From Stenogyne calaminthoides (Eukaryota; Streptophyta; Magnoliopsida; Lamiales; Lamiaceae), in contig JBBCBC010000016.1 in the NCBI GenBank assembly GCA_037126765.1, forward strand, positions 13,318,728 to 13,382,727: 64,000 nucleotides of DNA, given 5' to 3'. The notes under the pieces are model-generated. The model worked only from the letters and a program-made list of their open reading frames with translations. It was not told the DNA's origin and did not search any database. The stretch's first letter is position 1. Each line of letters opens with the position of its first letter. The position numbers and the translations under genes are program-made. This document shows positions 44,271 through 55,645 of this stretch, one piece after another.

Positions 44271-46848
44271 ATCGGGCTTTAGGTACCCCCGCTTTTGGAT
44301 TGGGTCCCGAGGGTTAGGTTTAGTTTTGGGGATCCATACAAACAGAGCACTTCTATTGAGACCAGTTAGATCAGAAGGCCTGATTTGTCTCCCATACCTA
44401 TCAACATAATCATACGTCTCTTTATATGCTTGCTGATTTGTATGATTATTAGTGTGAACCTTGGATGACTTAGAAGACTTGGGATTTATCTTTTCTGTTT
44501 GTCTTCTTTTTATCCAGTTTGGTTCAGTGCAATGACCACTAAATTTACGATTATAGGGGTAGTACGATTGCTACCATCAAAAGATTCATATCTTTTTGGC
44601 ATAGGTGGTTTTTGCAGTTTACCTGAAGCATGCTTATTAGGCAGCTGACCTTGATTGGGTCTCAGATTAGACGTCCTTTTTATAGGTTGTCTTTTTTCTC
44701 GATTCTCGATCTGTTGATCGAGTTGAGGTCTCTTCGGAAGGTTCTTCTTCGTTGATTCCTACCGATGCTTTACCGCTTGGGGTCCATTTCGCCCCCTTCG
44801 CTAGGCACCCGCCTTACCCGCTCAACCGGTCTTTTTTTCCTTGTTAGATACATGTTTGGCTTTTGGTGTATCTTTATGTTTAAACTCGTCCCGATTACAC
44901 CTTTTTGAGATGAATCAGCCGGGGCTTTTGAGGATGTGGAAGGTTTCTCATACCCAAGTCCCTTCTTGTTAATCGTTGTTCGAAAATAGGTGTTCATGTC
45001 TTGAACAGTTTTAGATGATTTCGTGAAAACCTCTATTTTCTTCGCAGATTATCCTCGATGATTTTAGACTTTCATGCATTCGGAATAGCTCATCAAATTT
45101 TGCTTGAAGGATCTTGAAGTCATCAGCTTGCTGTTTGTTAATTGCCAGCTGATCTTTGATCTGCTTCTTCTGATCAGAAGCTTTAACTTTCAGAATGTTA
45201 AATTCCTCAGTTGCCATCCGGCGGTTTATTGATTTAAGTTTAGAGGCTTTCTTGAGATCATTCTCTTTAGCAAAGGTGATTATTCTGATTCTCGACTTGT
45301 CATTTTAAACTTCCACTATAGCATAAGTGTCTCTTTGCATTGGAGAGATCCTCAAGCAATTGCTCGAGTTGAAGTTGCAGTCAATCTCCCGGCCGGTGTG
45401 TCTAATGATAGCGGTGTAAAGCGAACAAAGTAGGTTTGGAGGTTACCTCAGATTGGTCCTCCTTGGCCATCAGACAAATCTCATCATCATCTGAAGAGAA
45501 TATCAGATCTTCATTCTCATAGAAGTCCATGACCTTCTTGTCGGTAATCTTCTCTGAGAGGAGTATCCGGAATCCTCGGAGGCGGGCGATCTGAATCGTC
45601 AATTCGAGCGATGTCGACAACCATGGCTTTTACGTCCTGTCTGGTTGCTCTCTTACATTCCTCTTTTCTTCCCTTTCTCTTGGCGTCCAGTGCAGGCGTC
45701 TGCGCTATAGTGACACTGGCTTCTCCACGGTTGAAGCACGCTCCTTGATCCACTTGACCTTTTCTTCCCGTGAATCACTCCGTCTCAGATGATCTATCGG
45801 TGATTTCCCTTTCTGATAGTAGTCTGAGCTTCTTCTGTCTGATTTGATATCTCTTCTCTCATCATTTAGATTATCTCTTTTCCTTTCATCTCTGTGATCT
45901 CTCCGATCATCAGATCTGGTTCTTTCTGGAGATCTATTGGCTGATCTCCTATCTCTTCCTCGGCTATGTTGATAATCTTTATAGAATCTTCGATACTTAC
46001 CAAGTTGAATATTCGATTTTTCTAGCTTTTCGCAAGCGTAGCGAGCGATCTGCTCTGCCTGACTTATGATGTTTCCAATGGGTTCATTGGTCTTTGATCT
46101 GCTGTTGGTTGCCTTAAAAGCAACTGATTTTGAAGTTGAAGCTTCAGCAGGCACCTCATCTTCATCAGCTTGTTCTCTTTCAATTAAATCGAACTCGTGA
46201 GCTTTAAGGCTCAAGAACAAGCTACTTGGCTTCATTTTTGAAATGTCTTGGCAAACCTTGATTACCGTGACCTTCATGTCCCATTTCTTGGTAAGAGACC
46301 TTAAAATTTTGTAGTTGATATCTTTATCAGACATCTCTCTACCAAGTTCTCGAAGCTTGTTTATTGACATTGTAATCCTTCCATCGAGTTCGTTGATGGT
46401 TTTCGTTTAGCAAGATCTCTTGATTTTTTCGAACTTCACCGTTAAACATGTAGGCGGTTGTCTTTTATCTGGTCATTTCCCTCGCATATCTCAGCTAAAG
46501 TATCCCACATTGCTTTCGCAGTTTTGAGATATTTAATCTTTTCCTTGGTGACCTTATCCATTTTTTTCATGATAATATGCCTTGCGATAGTATCTAGAGT
46601 GTGCGACTTTCTTTCCTCTGCATCCATCAAGGTCGGGCCTTTTTTCGCACAAGACTTCCCGGGCAAAATCCGGTTCTCCTCCAACCAACGCAGGTTGTCG
46701 GATAAATGATGATGGGTCCTCTTTTCGATGACTTCCATCATTCTCGCCTCTTATCGAGCCTAGATTGTTGGACATATATATGGCCCAATCGCATACTCAT
46801 CGATTGAGAACTTCGCGGATCATGATACATACCCGAGGTGTTATCCAT
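44271..46848 (-). pseudogene. E9 gag
   Basis: It starts MDNTSGMYHD at 46848, loses frame at once, and regains recognisable UBN2-type gag text at 46640-46442 (AMWDTLAEICEGNDQIKD) and 46370-45990 (DKDINYKILRSLTKKWD, then GNIISQAEQIA). The Arg/Asp/Ser-rich segment is at 45990-45760. The zinc knuckle near 45740-45690 is recognisable only as a corrupted C-F-N..G form. The post-knuckle coiled-coil region of Sirevirus gag is at 45217-45011 (DQKKQIKDQLAINKQQADDF). Confidence 0.85.
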
Positions 46849-46974
46849 CTTTGAGTGATTTTGGAAAATGAATGAGTTTTAAGAAGGTTTTTCAAGATCT
46901 GCTTGATTTGACCACAAAGATTCTTCCTCAAAAATCGATGATACACAAAAGTCGATGGTCTCAGAGAACCAACT

Positions 46975-46986
46975 GCTCTGATACCA
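46975..46986 (-). promoter_or_regulatory. E9 primer binding site (initiator Met tRNA)
   Basis: The minus strand reads TGGTATCAGAGC, two bases from the LTR. Confidence 0.95.
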
Positions 46987-46988
46987 CT

Positions 46989-48534
46989 TGTAGGTCCCGA
47001 ACGGGTTTTGTGAGGGCAGAAGTCTAGAGGGGAGGGGTGAATAGACTTCTGAAAACTTTTTGTGCAGATCAGGTGTGATGGCGATTAGCCGATCGAATCG
47101 CGAGTGAATCAGTTTGGACTGATAACCAACTTACTAATCGCCTGAAGGCAGATCAGTTCGGTAACTATCAGTTTAACTGATGTGTGCGGAAGCTACGTTT
47201 AACCCGTGTGAAAAACCAGTTTTATACATCAGTTCCAAAGTCAGTCTTTCAGTCAGTTGACTAAAGTGTCAAGCTGATCAGATCAGAAGCTTGATGCTAG
47301 CTGATCTTAACTTCAGAATATGTATGCTGCGTTAAAAGTTGTGTGCGATTGTGTAAACAGTTAATCAAAGCAGTAAAGGCACACAAGATTTACAGTGGTT
47401 CGGACAAACCCATCCTACGTCCACTCTTCCCTATCACAAGGGGCACCGACTAAACCAACTGGACTTAGATTTATGTGTTAGTCCCAACACAGTACACCAA
47501 CAAATGTTTAAGGAGTTCTCACTCAACCGATCCCAGAGATCAGAACTAGAAACCCTAGTCTGAAATCTTGCTAAACAACTTAACCTAACTTTGGGTTTGG
47601 ATAAGATTGTTTTGGTTCCAACTATGAAATCTTTTCTAGTGTTTGAGATAGCCTATCAGCTAGATGAAAAGATTTCTATGCTAAGAACTTATGGGATGAA
47701 CACTATAGAAAAAATAAGCTTCAAATTCGTGTTCTTCGTGCGGAAATCTGAGTATAGCTTATGCTTCTTGAATGTTCGGTGTTTAAATTTTTCACTCTCG
47801 AAGTGTAATCCCATATTTATAGACCTTGAAATCAAAGAGCCGTTGGAGAGCAATTCAATTTCGGCTATATTTGGTAGACTTGAAGGATTGATGTGGCGTC
47901 TTGAACAGCATAGCGTGAATTTGTATTTTATAGCCGTTAGAGAGCAAAGACCAAATCCCATAATTGCAGGCTCCGATCATACGTGTCTCGTTCTTATTGG
48001 ATATGAGCGACTTTTCGGTGTTGTTCTTCCAACTAAGGTTGACATTCTTCTTGTTCAGATCATAGACGTATGATTAGGTGAAACATCAGTTTTCACGAGT
48101 GGTGACTTGATCGGTCAAAATTGATCGATCTACCGATGGAGTCTTTTTAGTGCGGTTGACTTAGCTTCAACTAGCGCGACTCGCCGATGTAGGTATTCGG
48201 TCCGATCTTACGAAGTCATCTGATCTTCACGTATTCTGAGTTTGAGCTTCATGACTTCAGCTGAGATATCTGACTTGATCAGATCGATCTGATCTTCTGT
48301 TCTTCTCTTGCATTCGTCCATGGATATCACCGTTCTTCATATCTTCAGATCTGACTTATACATATTGAGGTTCCCCCTCAATGTGTGACCTATCCATTAC
48401 ATCAGTTGTTCTATACAGTAATTATCAACTGGTATTCTATAAACCGTAATATAAACATCAGTCAGCTAACATGTCTGACTGGTCCTATTACATGTGTTTC
48501 TGGAACTTTTATCAAAACTATAAATTTCCCAACA
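46989..48534 (-). repeat. E9 5' LTR
   Basis: Partner of 33617-35187, TG..CA ends, followed by the CATTT duplication at 48535-48539. Strongly conserved except in patches (47085-47100, 47800-47960, 48095-48220, 48300-48340). Confidence 0.96.
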
Positions 48535-48539
48535 CATTT

Positions 48540-49412
48540 ATCCCCCATTCAGGAGATGAATCTGTTCAGAGCGGCCAGACACCCCATCAGTTTTTGAACG
48601 TCCTTTTTGGTTTTGGGGGCCCCCATATCCAAGATAGCCTGCACCTTGGCTGGGTTTGCTTCAATCCCCGCTTCATTACCGGTGCCCTAGGAACTTCCTC
48701 GATTCCACCGAAGTTGCACTTTTTCGGGTTGAGTTTCATATTGAACTTCCTGAGTATCTCGAAAGCTTGCGCCAAATGAGCCAAATGATCTTCCTTTTTT
48801 AGACTCTTCACGATAATGTCGTCAACGTACACCTCCACCGACTTGCCTATTTTCTCAACAAACATATGATTGACCAGCCTTTGATACGTTGCCCCGGCGT
48901 TCTTCAAACCAAAAGGCATTCTGTTCCAACAGTACATGTTCTTCTCTGTTAAAAATGAAGTGTGTTGTCAATCGGGCTCATGCATAGCTATCTGATGGTA
49001 CCTGACAAGCGTCCATGAAACACATCATCTCATGGCCCGCCGTATTGTTGATTAAGTGGTCGATATGCGGCATCGGGAAGAAATCCTTGGGGCATACCTC
49101 GTTAAGATCTGTGAAATCGATGCAAAGTCGCCAAGTCCCGTTTAATTTCTTTACAAGGACCGCATTTTCGACCCACTGTGGTTGGTCGGCCTGCATGATC
49201 AGGTTGTTGTCAAGCAACTTCTTCACCTCTTCAGCGAGGGCCGCATATTTTTCTGGACCAAACTTCCTGGATCCAATGATGATCTCCAGGTCTGGCTGGG
49301 CTGGGTCCACCTTGACCCTTTCGAGTTCCTCCCCGGGTACCGCTCTGGGTCCCCCGAGTCGTGAATCATCTATATTGGCCTCGAGTATAAAATCTTCGGG
49401 CTCGGGACCCAT
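48540..49412 (-). pseudogene. E6 reverse transcriptase
   Basis: N-terminal part (49412-48978): KFGPEKYAALAEEVKKLL, WVENAVLVKKLNGTWRLC, then DFTDLNEVCPKDFFPMPH and DHLINNTAGHEMMCFMDA. A frameshift follows and the palm continues at 48937-48587 with NRMPFGLKNAGATYQRLVN and the active site YVDDIIVKS, then KFNMKLNPKKCNFG. The domain is cut by E9 at 48539 and continues at 33611. Confidence 0.95.
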
Positions 49413-49424
49413 TCTTGGATCAAA

Positions 49425-50254
49425 CTAGTCACGCTTCCTCTTCTTACTTTTCTTTTCAGTATCCAGCATGTTATCATGCATTTTGTGATCCAGTGTCATT
49501 ATGTGACGACTAAACGTGTGTGCTGAATTTGAATAAGGCGAAGAATAAAGCAAACAACCTCTTGCATCCACTTGGTCACCTTTAACGGTGCCAACCAGCC
49601 CACCCTTGGTGGGGAACTTTACATAAAAATAATAGGTGGAGGACGTAGCCTCGAATTCGTGGTCAAATGGCCTCTCGAGGAAGCCGTTATAGGTGCTCGG
49701 GAGGTCGATTACAAGGAAATCTAGGAGCCTAGTGTTACTGACCTTCTCATCCAAAGTGGATACGAGCTCCACAGACAAGCGGACCATGCCCAGAGGTTTG
49801 ACTGTCGCATTTTTGAAGCCCTTCACTGTATGATCTCATGGGGTGATGTATGCTTCGTAATCCCCGAGTTGGTCTAGGGTCTTTTTAAACAGAATGTTGC
49901 AGAAGCCCCCCACCCCCCGTCGACCAGCATCCGGCATACAGTCGTCCCCATGATATTGGCCTTTATGACCAATGGGTCTATGTTCAGGTACACGACTCCA
50001 GCTTTGTCTATTTCCCCGAACTCAATTTTGCGGGTTTCTTCGATCACAGCCAAGATGGGCATAACCATTCTTTGAGCATTCTCCATTGCCCTGACTTCCA
50101 CCTTTAGGCGACGCTTTGATGAGGAGGCCGGAGATAGGCCCCCTATCGTGGCAAGGGGCGAGATTGTGTGGATGACGCGACCTCCTGTGCTCTCTGGTAT
50201 GGGTGGCATGAGGCGGCTTCGCCTGTCTGCCCCTATCACGGGCTCTCTTTGCAC
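49425..50254 (-). pseudogene. E6 protease region
   Basis: DPLVIKANIMGTTVCRMLVDGG (in part) near 49990-49910 is the aspartic protease entry; the site reads VDGGWGAS where Tat relatives usually have a Ser-Ser after DGG or DxG. The C-terminal half (49826-49425) has FLVIDLPSTYNGFLERP and ends in a Lys-rich tail. A stop or shift near 49870-49830 separates the halves. Confidence 0.82.
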
Positions 50255-50299
50255 CCGATCTCCCGGCCCGGGTTGGCGGTCATGCTGTCGACCTTACCC

Positions 50300-51848
50300 C
50301 CCCTGATTGTTTGCCCGAGGATTCTTGACAAACTCATTCAGCCGGCCATCTTCATAAAGCTTCCATAACTGCTTCAACAGATCTTGACACTCGCTGGTGT
50401 AGTGTCCCTCTGGTCATGATAGTGGCAATACTTGTTCGGGTTTTTTGCTTTTTGTCTTTCATGGGGCGGTGCTTTCAACAACATGTCTCGTCCCCGGATT
50501 TGGGTATAAACGTTACGGTGTCATACCACAATGCCTCCATCGAACTTCACCTAATGTACTACTCAAATGGTTTGAAGTCGTCGGGTGTCTTGTAATGACC
50601 CCGGTTTTCTTAAAAACTTTCTTGGGCTCATGACTTCCTTTGTCTCACGAGAGCGGGTCTCTAGCAATTCCATGGTATGGATGAGGTCGTTTGCCCTTTT
50701 CTGAAATCGGCGTGGCTGGTCGGGTAGTCGGCGGTCATGCCGCCATAGCTTGTTCTCTTCCGAGGCGGACACTTCCCAAAAAGGCTTGGCCTCGTCCCCA
50801 ATGGGGTCGCCTTCAATGATAAGTCTATCGATCCTCTCAACATAGGATCGATCCGACTCCATCTCCCCCTGACGCATGTTCATGAGCCTCTGCCTTGTCG
50901 CGGTCGGGCGCCATCGCCCCGATATAGTGGCCCAAGAATAATTGAGCCAGATTGCTCAAAAAGTATCAATGGAGAGAGATGTCGCAAAGTGTACCCACAT
51001 GTGGGCCTGGTCGCATTTCAGCGTCGAGGAAAAGTCTACACTTTATCAGATCCGATGCCCCCATTCGGGCCATATCGCGATTGTGCCGCCATATGGACTC
51101 GGGGTCTCAGCCTCCCGTTGTAGCGATCTAGAGCCGCTATGCTGATTTTCCTCTGGGCAGGTGCCAGAGTGATCATAGTTCCCAAGGGCAAATCGGGGAT
51201 GACAAGGTCAGTGTTAGACCCAGACGGTCCATCCTGGTTACCCACCTTTTCCAACAAATTGTTGGGCGGTCTAGCAATGCCACGACACGAGCATCACGGG
51301 TTCTTGGCCCCGCCTGCGGACCATGGTGGTATGCGAATGTCTCGCGATCCTCCATGGTGAATGTCCAGGCCATGGCAAGATCTCTTTCCACCGCTCATCA
51401 TGGCGTGGTTGAGAGTGAGCCTCGTCCTCGCCCCTCATGAGGACCTTCCGGCCGCTTGGCTTCCGAGGCGGGTGAATGCACTATTCGAACCCGCTGGTCT
51501 GTCCAGGGCCCGGTGGTTCCGAACGATGGCATGTTTAGCCACATTGTACGCCAGTTGGCCCGTGGACCATCTCTTTTCCGTCATAACGCGTTTACCTTTG
51601 GAGGTTCCGGCGTCATGGGTTATTTTCTTGACTGGGGGTTGTTCCTCCTCAACGCCGAAATTGAGACGTTTCTTGTTGAGGACGGCCATCACTGCTTTGG
51701 CATCCTCCGGTGTTTGGACAAGATTCCACCAATTGGGGGAACCAGTCGGGGCTGCCCGATGAGTGGGTTGAGAACTCAGTGAAACCTCGATGCCATTACA
51801 AACGTCGGTTTCATTCCCGATTACAGCTTTTCCCTGGTTGGTTGCCAT
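50300..51848 (-). pseudogene. E6 gag
   Basis: It starts MATNQGKAVIGNE at 51848, about 70 bp from the PBS. The first 137 codons are open and are rich in Lys and Pro. The Gypsy gag core appears at 50883-50563 (MNMRQGEMESDRSYVERIDR). A decayed Tat-type CxxH knuckle (NKYCHYHDQRD) followed by a DGRLNEFVKN-like segment lies near 50430-50320. Frameshifts occur around 51435, 51170 and 50560. Confidence 0.82.
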
Positions 51849-51917
51849 TTTGTTTTTCTTAGAGTTTGGAAGGTGAGGTCTCCTTGAGAATTGTTGAAAA
51901 TTTTCAAGAAATGTCTT

Positions 51918-51935
51918 CCCACAGACGGCGTTAAT
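51918..51935 (-). promoter_or_regulatory. E6 primer binding site, partly decayed
   Basis: Next to the 5' LTR the minus strand reads ATTAACGCCGTCTGTGGG. The GCCGTCTGTGGG core is that of Tat-type elements, where GGCGCC normally starts the site. Confidence 0.7.
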
Positions 51936-52591
51936 TGTTGTAACTGGTTTTTATCTACTCAGTAAACAATAATTATTATGAAATGCGTATGCTAAAGGCA
52001 ATCGAATCAGGGAAAGAGACAAATAAGTTGGTGACCCGGTTCGTCTTTGGAATCAGACTACGTCTGGGGGCGTCCAAGCCAGGGAGAGGATGTATGTATA
52101 TGCCTAGAAGTCTAAGTTATTCGACCTTTTACAGAGGTGGCCGTGGTGGCCTATTTATACTATGACTCCCACCCTTTGGGTGGGAATTTACATAAGGAAT
52201 AATGCCTATGAAAGGGCTACAATATCGGGAACCATTAATCTCGCCTTGACAGGACAGAAATCGTCCATCTTCAGCGTGCGCCAATCGTGGAGCGGATATG
52301 GAGGGTGGATTAGTGGCGTGTCGGGGGCTGTAATTGACCACGTGAACTGTATAGTTATGGCTGGTGAAGGTCGCTCCCGACTTGAGGATATAAAGCGGAA
52401 ATCGCATCGCGACTTCCCGAACTGCCGACTACCCGAGTTACCGACCTTTGCTACTTGAAGGTTTGGTTTTGTGGGAATTACGTGGGCTGATCCCTTGGTC
52501 CCCTAGCCGAGGTTGCTTCATGCAATCTCTATTGGATTGTTTATGATCCTTCATGCCTAGGTGGGAGGTCGGGTTTATCCATGCTACAACA
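51936..52591 (-). repeat. E6 5' LTR
   Basis: 656 bp, TG..CA on the plus strand, partner of 16240-16893. On the minus strand the TATAAATAGG (about 52148-52157) is the likely promoter. Confidence 0.97.
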
Positions 52592-52596
52592 CTCAC
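52592..52596. repeat. Target duplication of E6 (CTCAC), right copy
   Basis: Identical to 16235-16239. Confidence 0.97.
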
Positions 52597-53992
52597 CATC
52601 ACCAGCCAAACCACCATCTCCAACCCTAACCCCATCTGCACCAGCTGAACCACAACCCCAATCTGCCCCCGAACCTCAACCAGAACCCCAACCTGAGCCA
52701 ACTCCACAACCGGAACACCTACCAGAACCCACCTTACCCAGTGAACCACAAATCCCCACCCAGCCTTCAGAACAGATAGCCCAGGAACCAGAAAGGGTAG
52801 AGGAACCGATTGTTGAAGAAAGTGTTCCCAGAGAGGATATGTATGTTTCTCTTACCCACAATCCATTCAACACTCGGATTGTTCTGGAATCTCCTGAATC
52901 AGATTATGAGGACCCCACCCTGTTTATACTGAAGCAGCAGGTGAAGGCTTATCTTGATAAAATCTGCCCAGATCTGATCAATTATCCTGGCTATCAGCTC
53001 AAGATCAAGGAGATTGTGTTCTGGAGAGACATAAGGTTAAAGGGCATTGAAGAATTTTTAATTCTAATGGAAGCTCTGGGAGGTGATTATTTTGTGGATC
53101 TGGAGACAAGATGTCTGGAGAATGCGGGTGTAAGCAGTGCAACTGAGTTAGCCACTAATGACGATATCAGGTGGTTAATTCATGAAAAAATTGGCATTGC
53201 TGAGGTTATTGGAGAGGAAGCTTACTGGGCTCAAGATGTTGAGCAAGCTGTCGATGAACCAGGCGTGGGTGCTGCAGATGTGACCCTTCCTGGTGAGGCT
53301 TCAACATCTGGCAGGACAGTTGCTTTAGATGCCAAAACCCTAGATCTTATCTCAAAGAATATTCAAGATGGGGTACAGGCTACTATCGATGCTAAATTCA
53401 AGACTTTGGCAAATGATCTATTGAAGAAATTTAGAGAAGAGCAACATGCTCTGGTAGATGCAGAAAGGAAGGTAACTGTAGATAAGCTGCTGAACATGCA
53501 CGATAAAATCACTGAGTCTGTGATGAAGAAGGTTGACCTACTCACAGATAAAGTAGCTCTACAGATCTCTATGCTTTCTGACCTCGGAACTTTATTGGAA
53601 AGTGTCTGGTCTTCTCTAGAGAAGACATATACATCTCTGGATGCTGGATGAAAGAGGTTTGAGGGAACCATCTTGAGGGCCAAGAAATCGATCGAAGATG
53701 GTCTGAACAGGTTATTGGGCCCTGCACCTACATCTTCCACTATTCAGATAACCCCGTTTGCTATTGAGGAAATGAAGGATGAGATGTTGAACCAGTTCAG
53801 AGCACTGAACCTCAAGCTGACTAACCTTTTTGATGCAACCAAAAAGGGGGAAGGGGTTGAGGAGGCAGAAAAACAGATGCAATTGATTGTCGCGGGTACA
53901 ATGCCAACTGCTGAGCCATCTGTGCCGACTCCATCTGCACTATCTGCACCATTTGTTTCCATGCCAGGAATTGCACCAACTGTTGCTTTACC
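52597..53992 (+). pseudogene. Sirevirus env-like ORF, 3' part (E5)
   Basis: It continues the ORF of 15032-16239 in frame across the excised E6. First comes a Pro/Glu/Gln-rich stretch (SPSPAKPPSPTLTP to about 52790), then a globular acidic part (NPFNTRIVLESPESDYEDP, ICPDLINYPGYQLKIKEIV, EALGGDYFVDLETRCLENAG). Then a helical region (AKFKTLANDLLKKFREEQ, TVDKLLNMHDKITESV, ending SSLEKTYTSLDAG) reaches a TGA at 53649-53651. Past that stop the same kind of sequence goes on (53673 on; NLFDATKKGEGVEEAEKQMQ) until the E10 LTR starts at about 53993. The Pro-rich plus coiled-coil plan fits the env-like ORF of SIRE-type elements. Confidence 0.85.
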
Positions 53993-55509
53993 TATTGGGA
54001 AATTTACAGTTTCGATGGAAGTTCCAAAATAGATAATATAATAGGACCAGTCAGACCTGTTAGTTGACTGATGATCTAGATAGCAGATAGGGTGACCAGC
54101 TGAAATATATAGACAGTTGATGTAACAGTTAGGTCACATATTGAGGGGGAACTCAATATGTATAGGATAAGTCTTGAAGATCAGATAAGCCTTGAAGATC
54201 AGATAAGTCATGAAGATCAGAGATGCTGAAGAGCTGATCAACAAGAAGCAGACAAGTAAAGACTGAAGACATCAAGACCAGACGACCTACATCCGAAGAC
54301 TTCAAGTGAAGGTCAGTAAGTTGTGCTAAGATAACTTACAATCAGATGACCTAAGTCAGGTAGGCAGATCAGGATTCTGACTGATCTGTGTCAACTCCAT
54401 CAGGTGACTACTTCAATGTTACCTAGTACGAGACAAGTGTTAAGACAAGAAGAATGTCAACCTTACTAGTAATTCAAGCGCTACAAAGTGTACTTGATAA
54501 CCAATGAGGAATCGACAACACACGTACAGAGCACTGACAAACTGCAGAAAGGCTTTTCAGAGTCAAATGGCTAGAAAGGACAATCTTACATACTTTCAGC
54601 CATGCCGCCTCTACGCACATCAAATCAAGCCTGCAGTCCAACCTAAAATAGACCAAAATTTGAATTTCTCTCCAACGGATAGTTCGACTTCGTGCCTATA
54701 AATATGGGATCAAACCTTCTTAGTAAGGTTACCGAAATTATCATCAAGCTAAAACTCTCAAGATCTCCACACGAAGAACACAATTTTCAAGATTTATTCT
54801 TAAGTGTTCATCCCTTAGTTCTTAGCAAGAATACTTATCCTCTAGCTATAGGCTACCTTAAAGATAGGATAGTATTCCAGTTGGAACAAAACAAATCTTA
54901 TACCCAAACACTGTTAGGTTAAGTTTGTTATAGCAGGATTTCTATCTAGGGTTTCTAGATTAGATTTCTGGGATTGGTTGAGTGAGAACTCGTTAAATAT
55001 CTGTTGGGTGTAATGTGTTGGACTAACACATTAAACTAAGTCCAGTTGGTTAAGTTGGTGCCCCTGCTGATAGGGAAGAGTGGACGTAGGACAAGTTGTC
55101 AGAACCACTATAAATCTGTGTGCCTTTAATCTGCTTTACACATACTTGCACAGTACTCTTGTTATCTGCATGCATATTCTGGACCAGGATCAGATTAACA
55201 TCAAGCTACTGATCTGATCAGTTTAACACTTTAGTTATCTGATTCAAACCAGATTGGTCAGAATTCTTATTTGAGTAAAACTGGTTTGCACACGGGTTAA
55301 CTAATCTTCCGTACCATCAGTTAAACTGATAGATGCCGAACTGATCTGCCTGCCAGATTAGTAAGTTGGATATCAGTCCAAACTGATCCACATCGCACTC
55401 TGATCAGTCATACGTGCAAATCACATCTGATCCACTAAAAAGTTGTTGAAGTCTATTCACCCCTCCCCTCTAGACTTCAATCCTCACTGAAACCCATTCG
55501 GGACCTACA
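53993..55509 (+). repeat. E10 5' LTR (about 1,517 bp)
   Basis: It starts TATTGGGAAATTTACAG (TG mutated to TA) and ends GGGACCTACA. It carries the GATCAGA array (54172-54235), the hairpin (54136-54161), the TATA region (about 54697-54706) and the conserved AGGGAAGAGTGGACG block (55072 on). Confidence 0.92.
54136..54161. repeat. LTR inverted repeat around GGGGAA
   Basis: ACATATTGAG (54136-54145) and CTCAATATGT (54152-54161) pair perfectly around GGGGAA. It is the counterpart of 35014-35040. Confidence 0.92.
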
Positions 55510-55511
55510 AG

Positions 55512-55523
55512 TGGTATCAGAGC
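55512..55523 (+). promoter_or_regulatory. E10 primer binding site (initiator Met tRNA)
   Basis: TGGTATCAGAGC, two bases after the LTR. Confidence 0.96.
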
Positions 55524-55645
55524 AGTGCTTCTTCCGACCACTGGCTTTGAATATAATTGGTTCTTGAGGAAGAACCTTTGTGGTCACTTGAACTGATCTT
55601 TGAAAACCTTTTTTTAAACTCATTTCTTTCAAAATCACCACAAAC

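Larger units (their letters stand above)
33617..48534 (-). mobile_element. E9: Sirevirus-type Copia inserted in the E6 RT region
   Basis: LTRs of 1,571 bp (left) and 1,546 bp (right), a perfect CATTT duplication, a PBS beside the right LTR and a polypurine tract beside the left LTR define a complete minus-strand element. The order is gag, protease, integrase, RT, RNase H, then a spacer, then the env-like ORF. It is related to E1, E5 and E10 but longer because of an unexplained 1.4-kb segment between pol and env-like. Reading frames are shredded by many small indels, some of which may be sequence errors. Confidence 0.96.
16240..52591 (-). mobile_element. E6: Tat-lineage Ty3/Gypsy retrotransposon carrying E7 and E9
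   Basis: LTRs of 654 bp (left) and 656 bp (right) begin TGTTGTAACTGG and end ATGCTACAACA, and are flanked by CTCAC. The minus-strand gene order is gag, protease, RT, RNase H, second RNase H, integrase, then an antisense gene before the 3' LTR. RT before integrase makes it Gypsy. The second RNase H, the decayed PBS of the GCCGTCTGTGGG type and the antisense gene place it in the Tat lineage. Without E7, E9 and their extra duplications the element is about 10.7 kb. All pol frames contain lesions. Confidence 0.95.

Noticed and set aside
13812..55509. A single tandem Sirevirus with a shared middle LTR (E5 plus E10)
   Set aside because: No polypurine tract lies before the LTR at 53993 and the env-like ORF is cut short compared with E9, so an insertion of E10 into E5 fits better. 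The tandem model is not fully excluded without the right flank.
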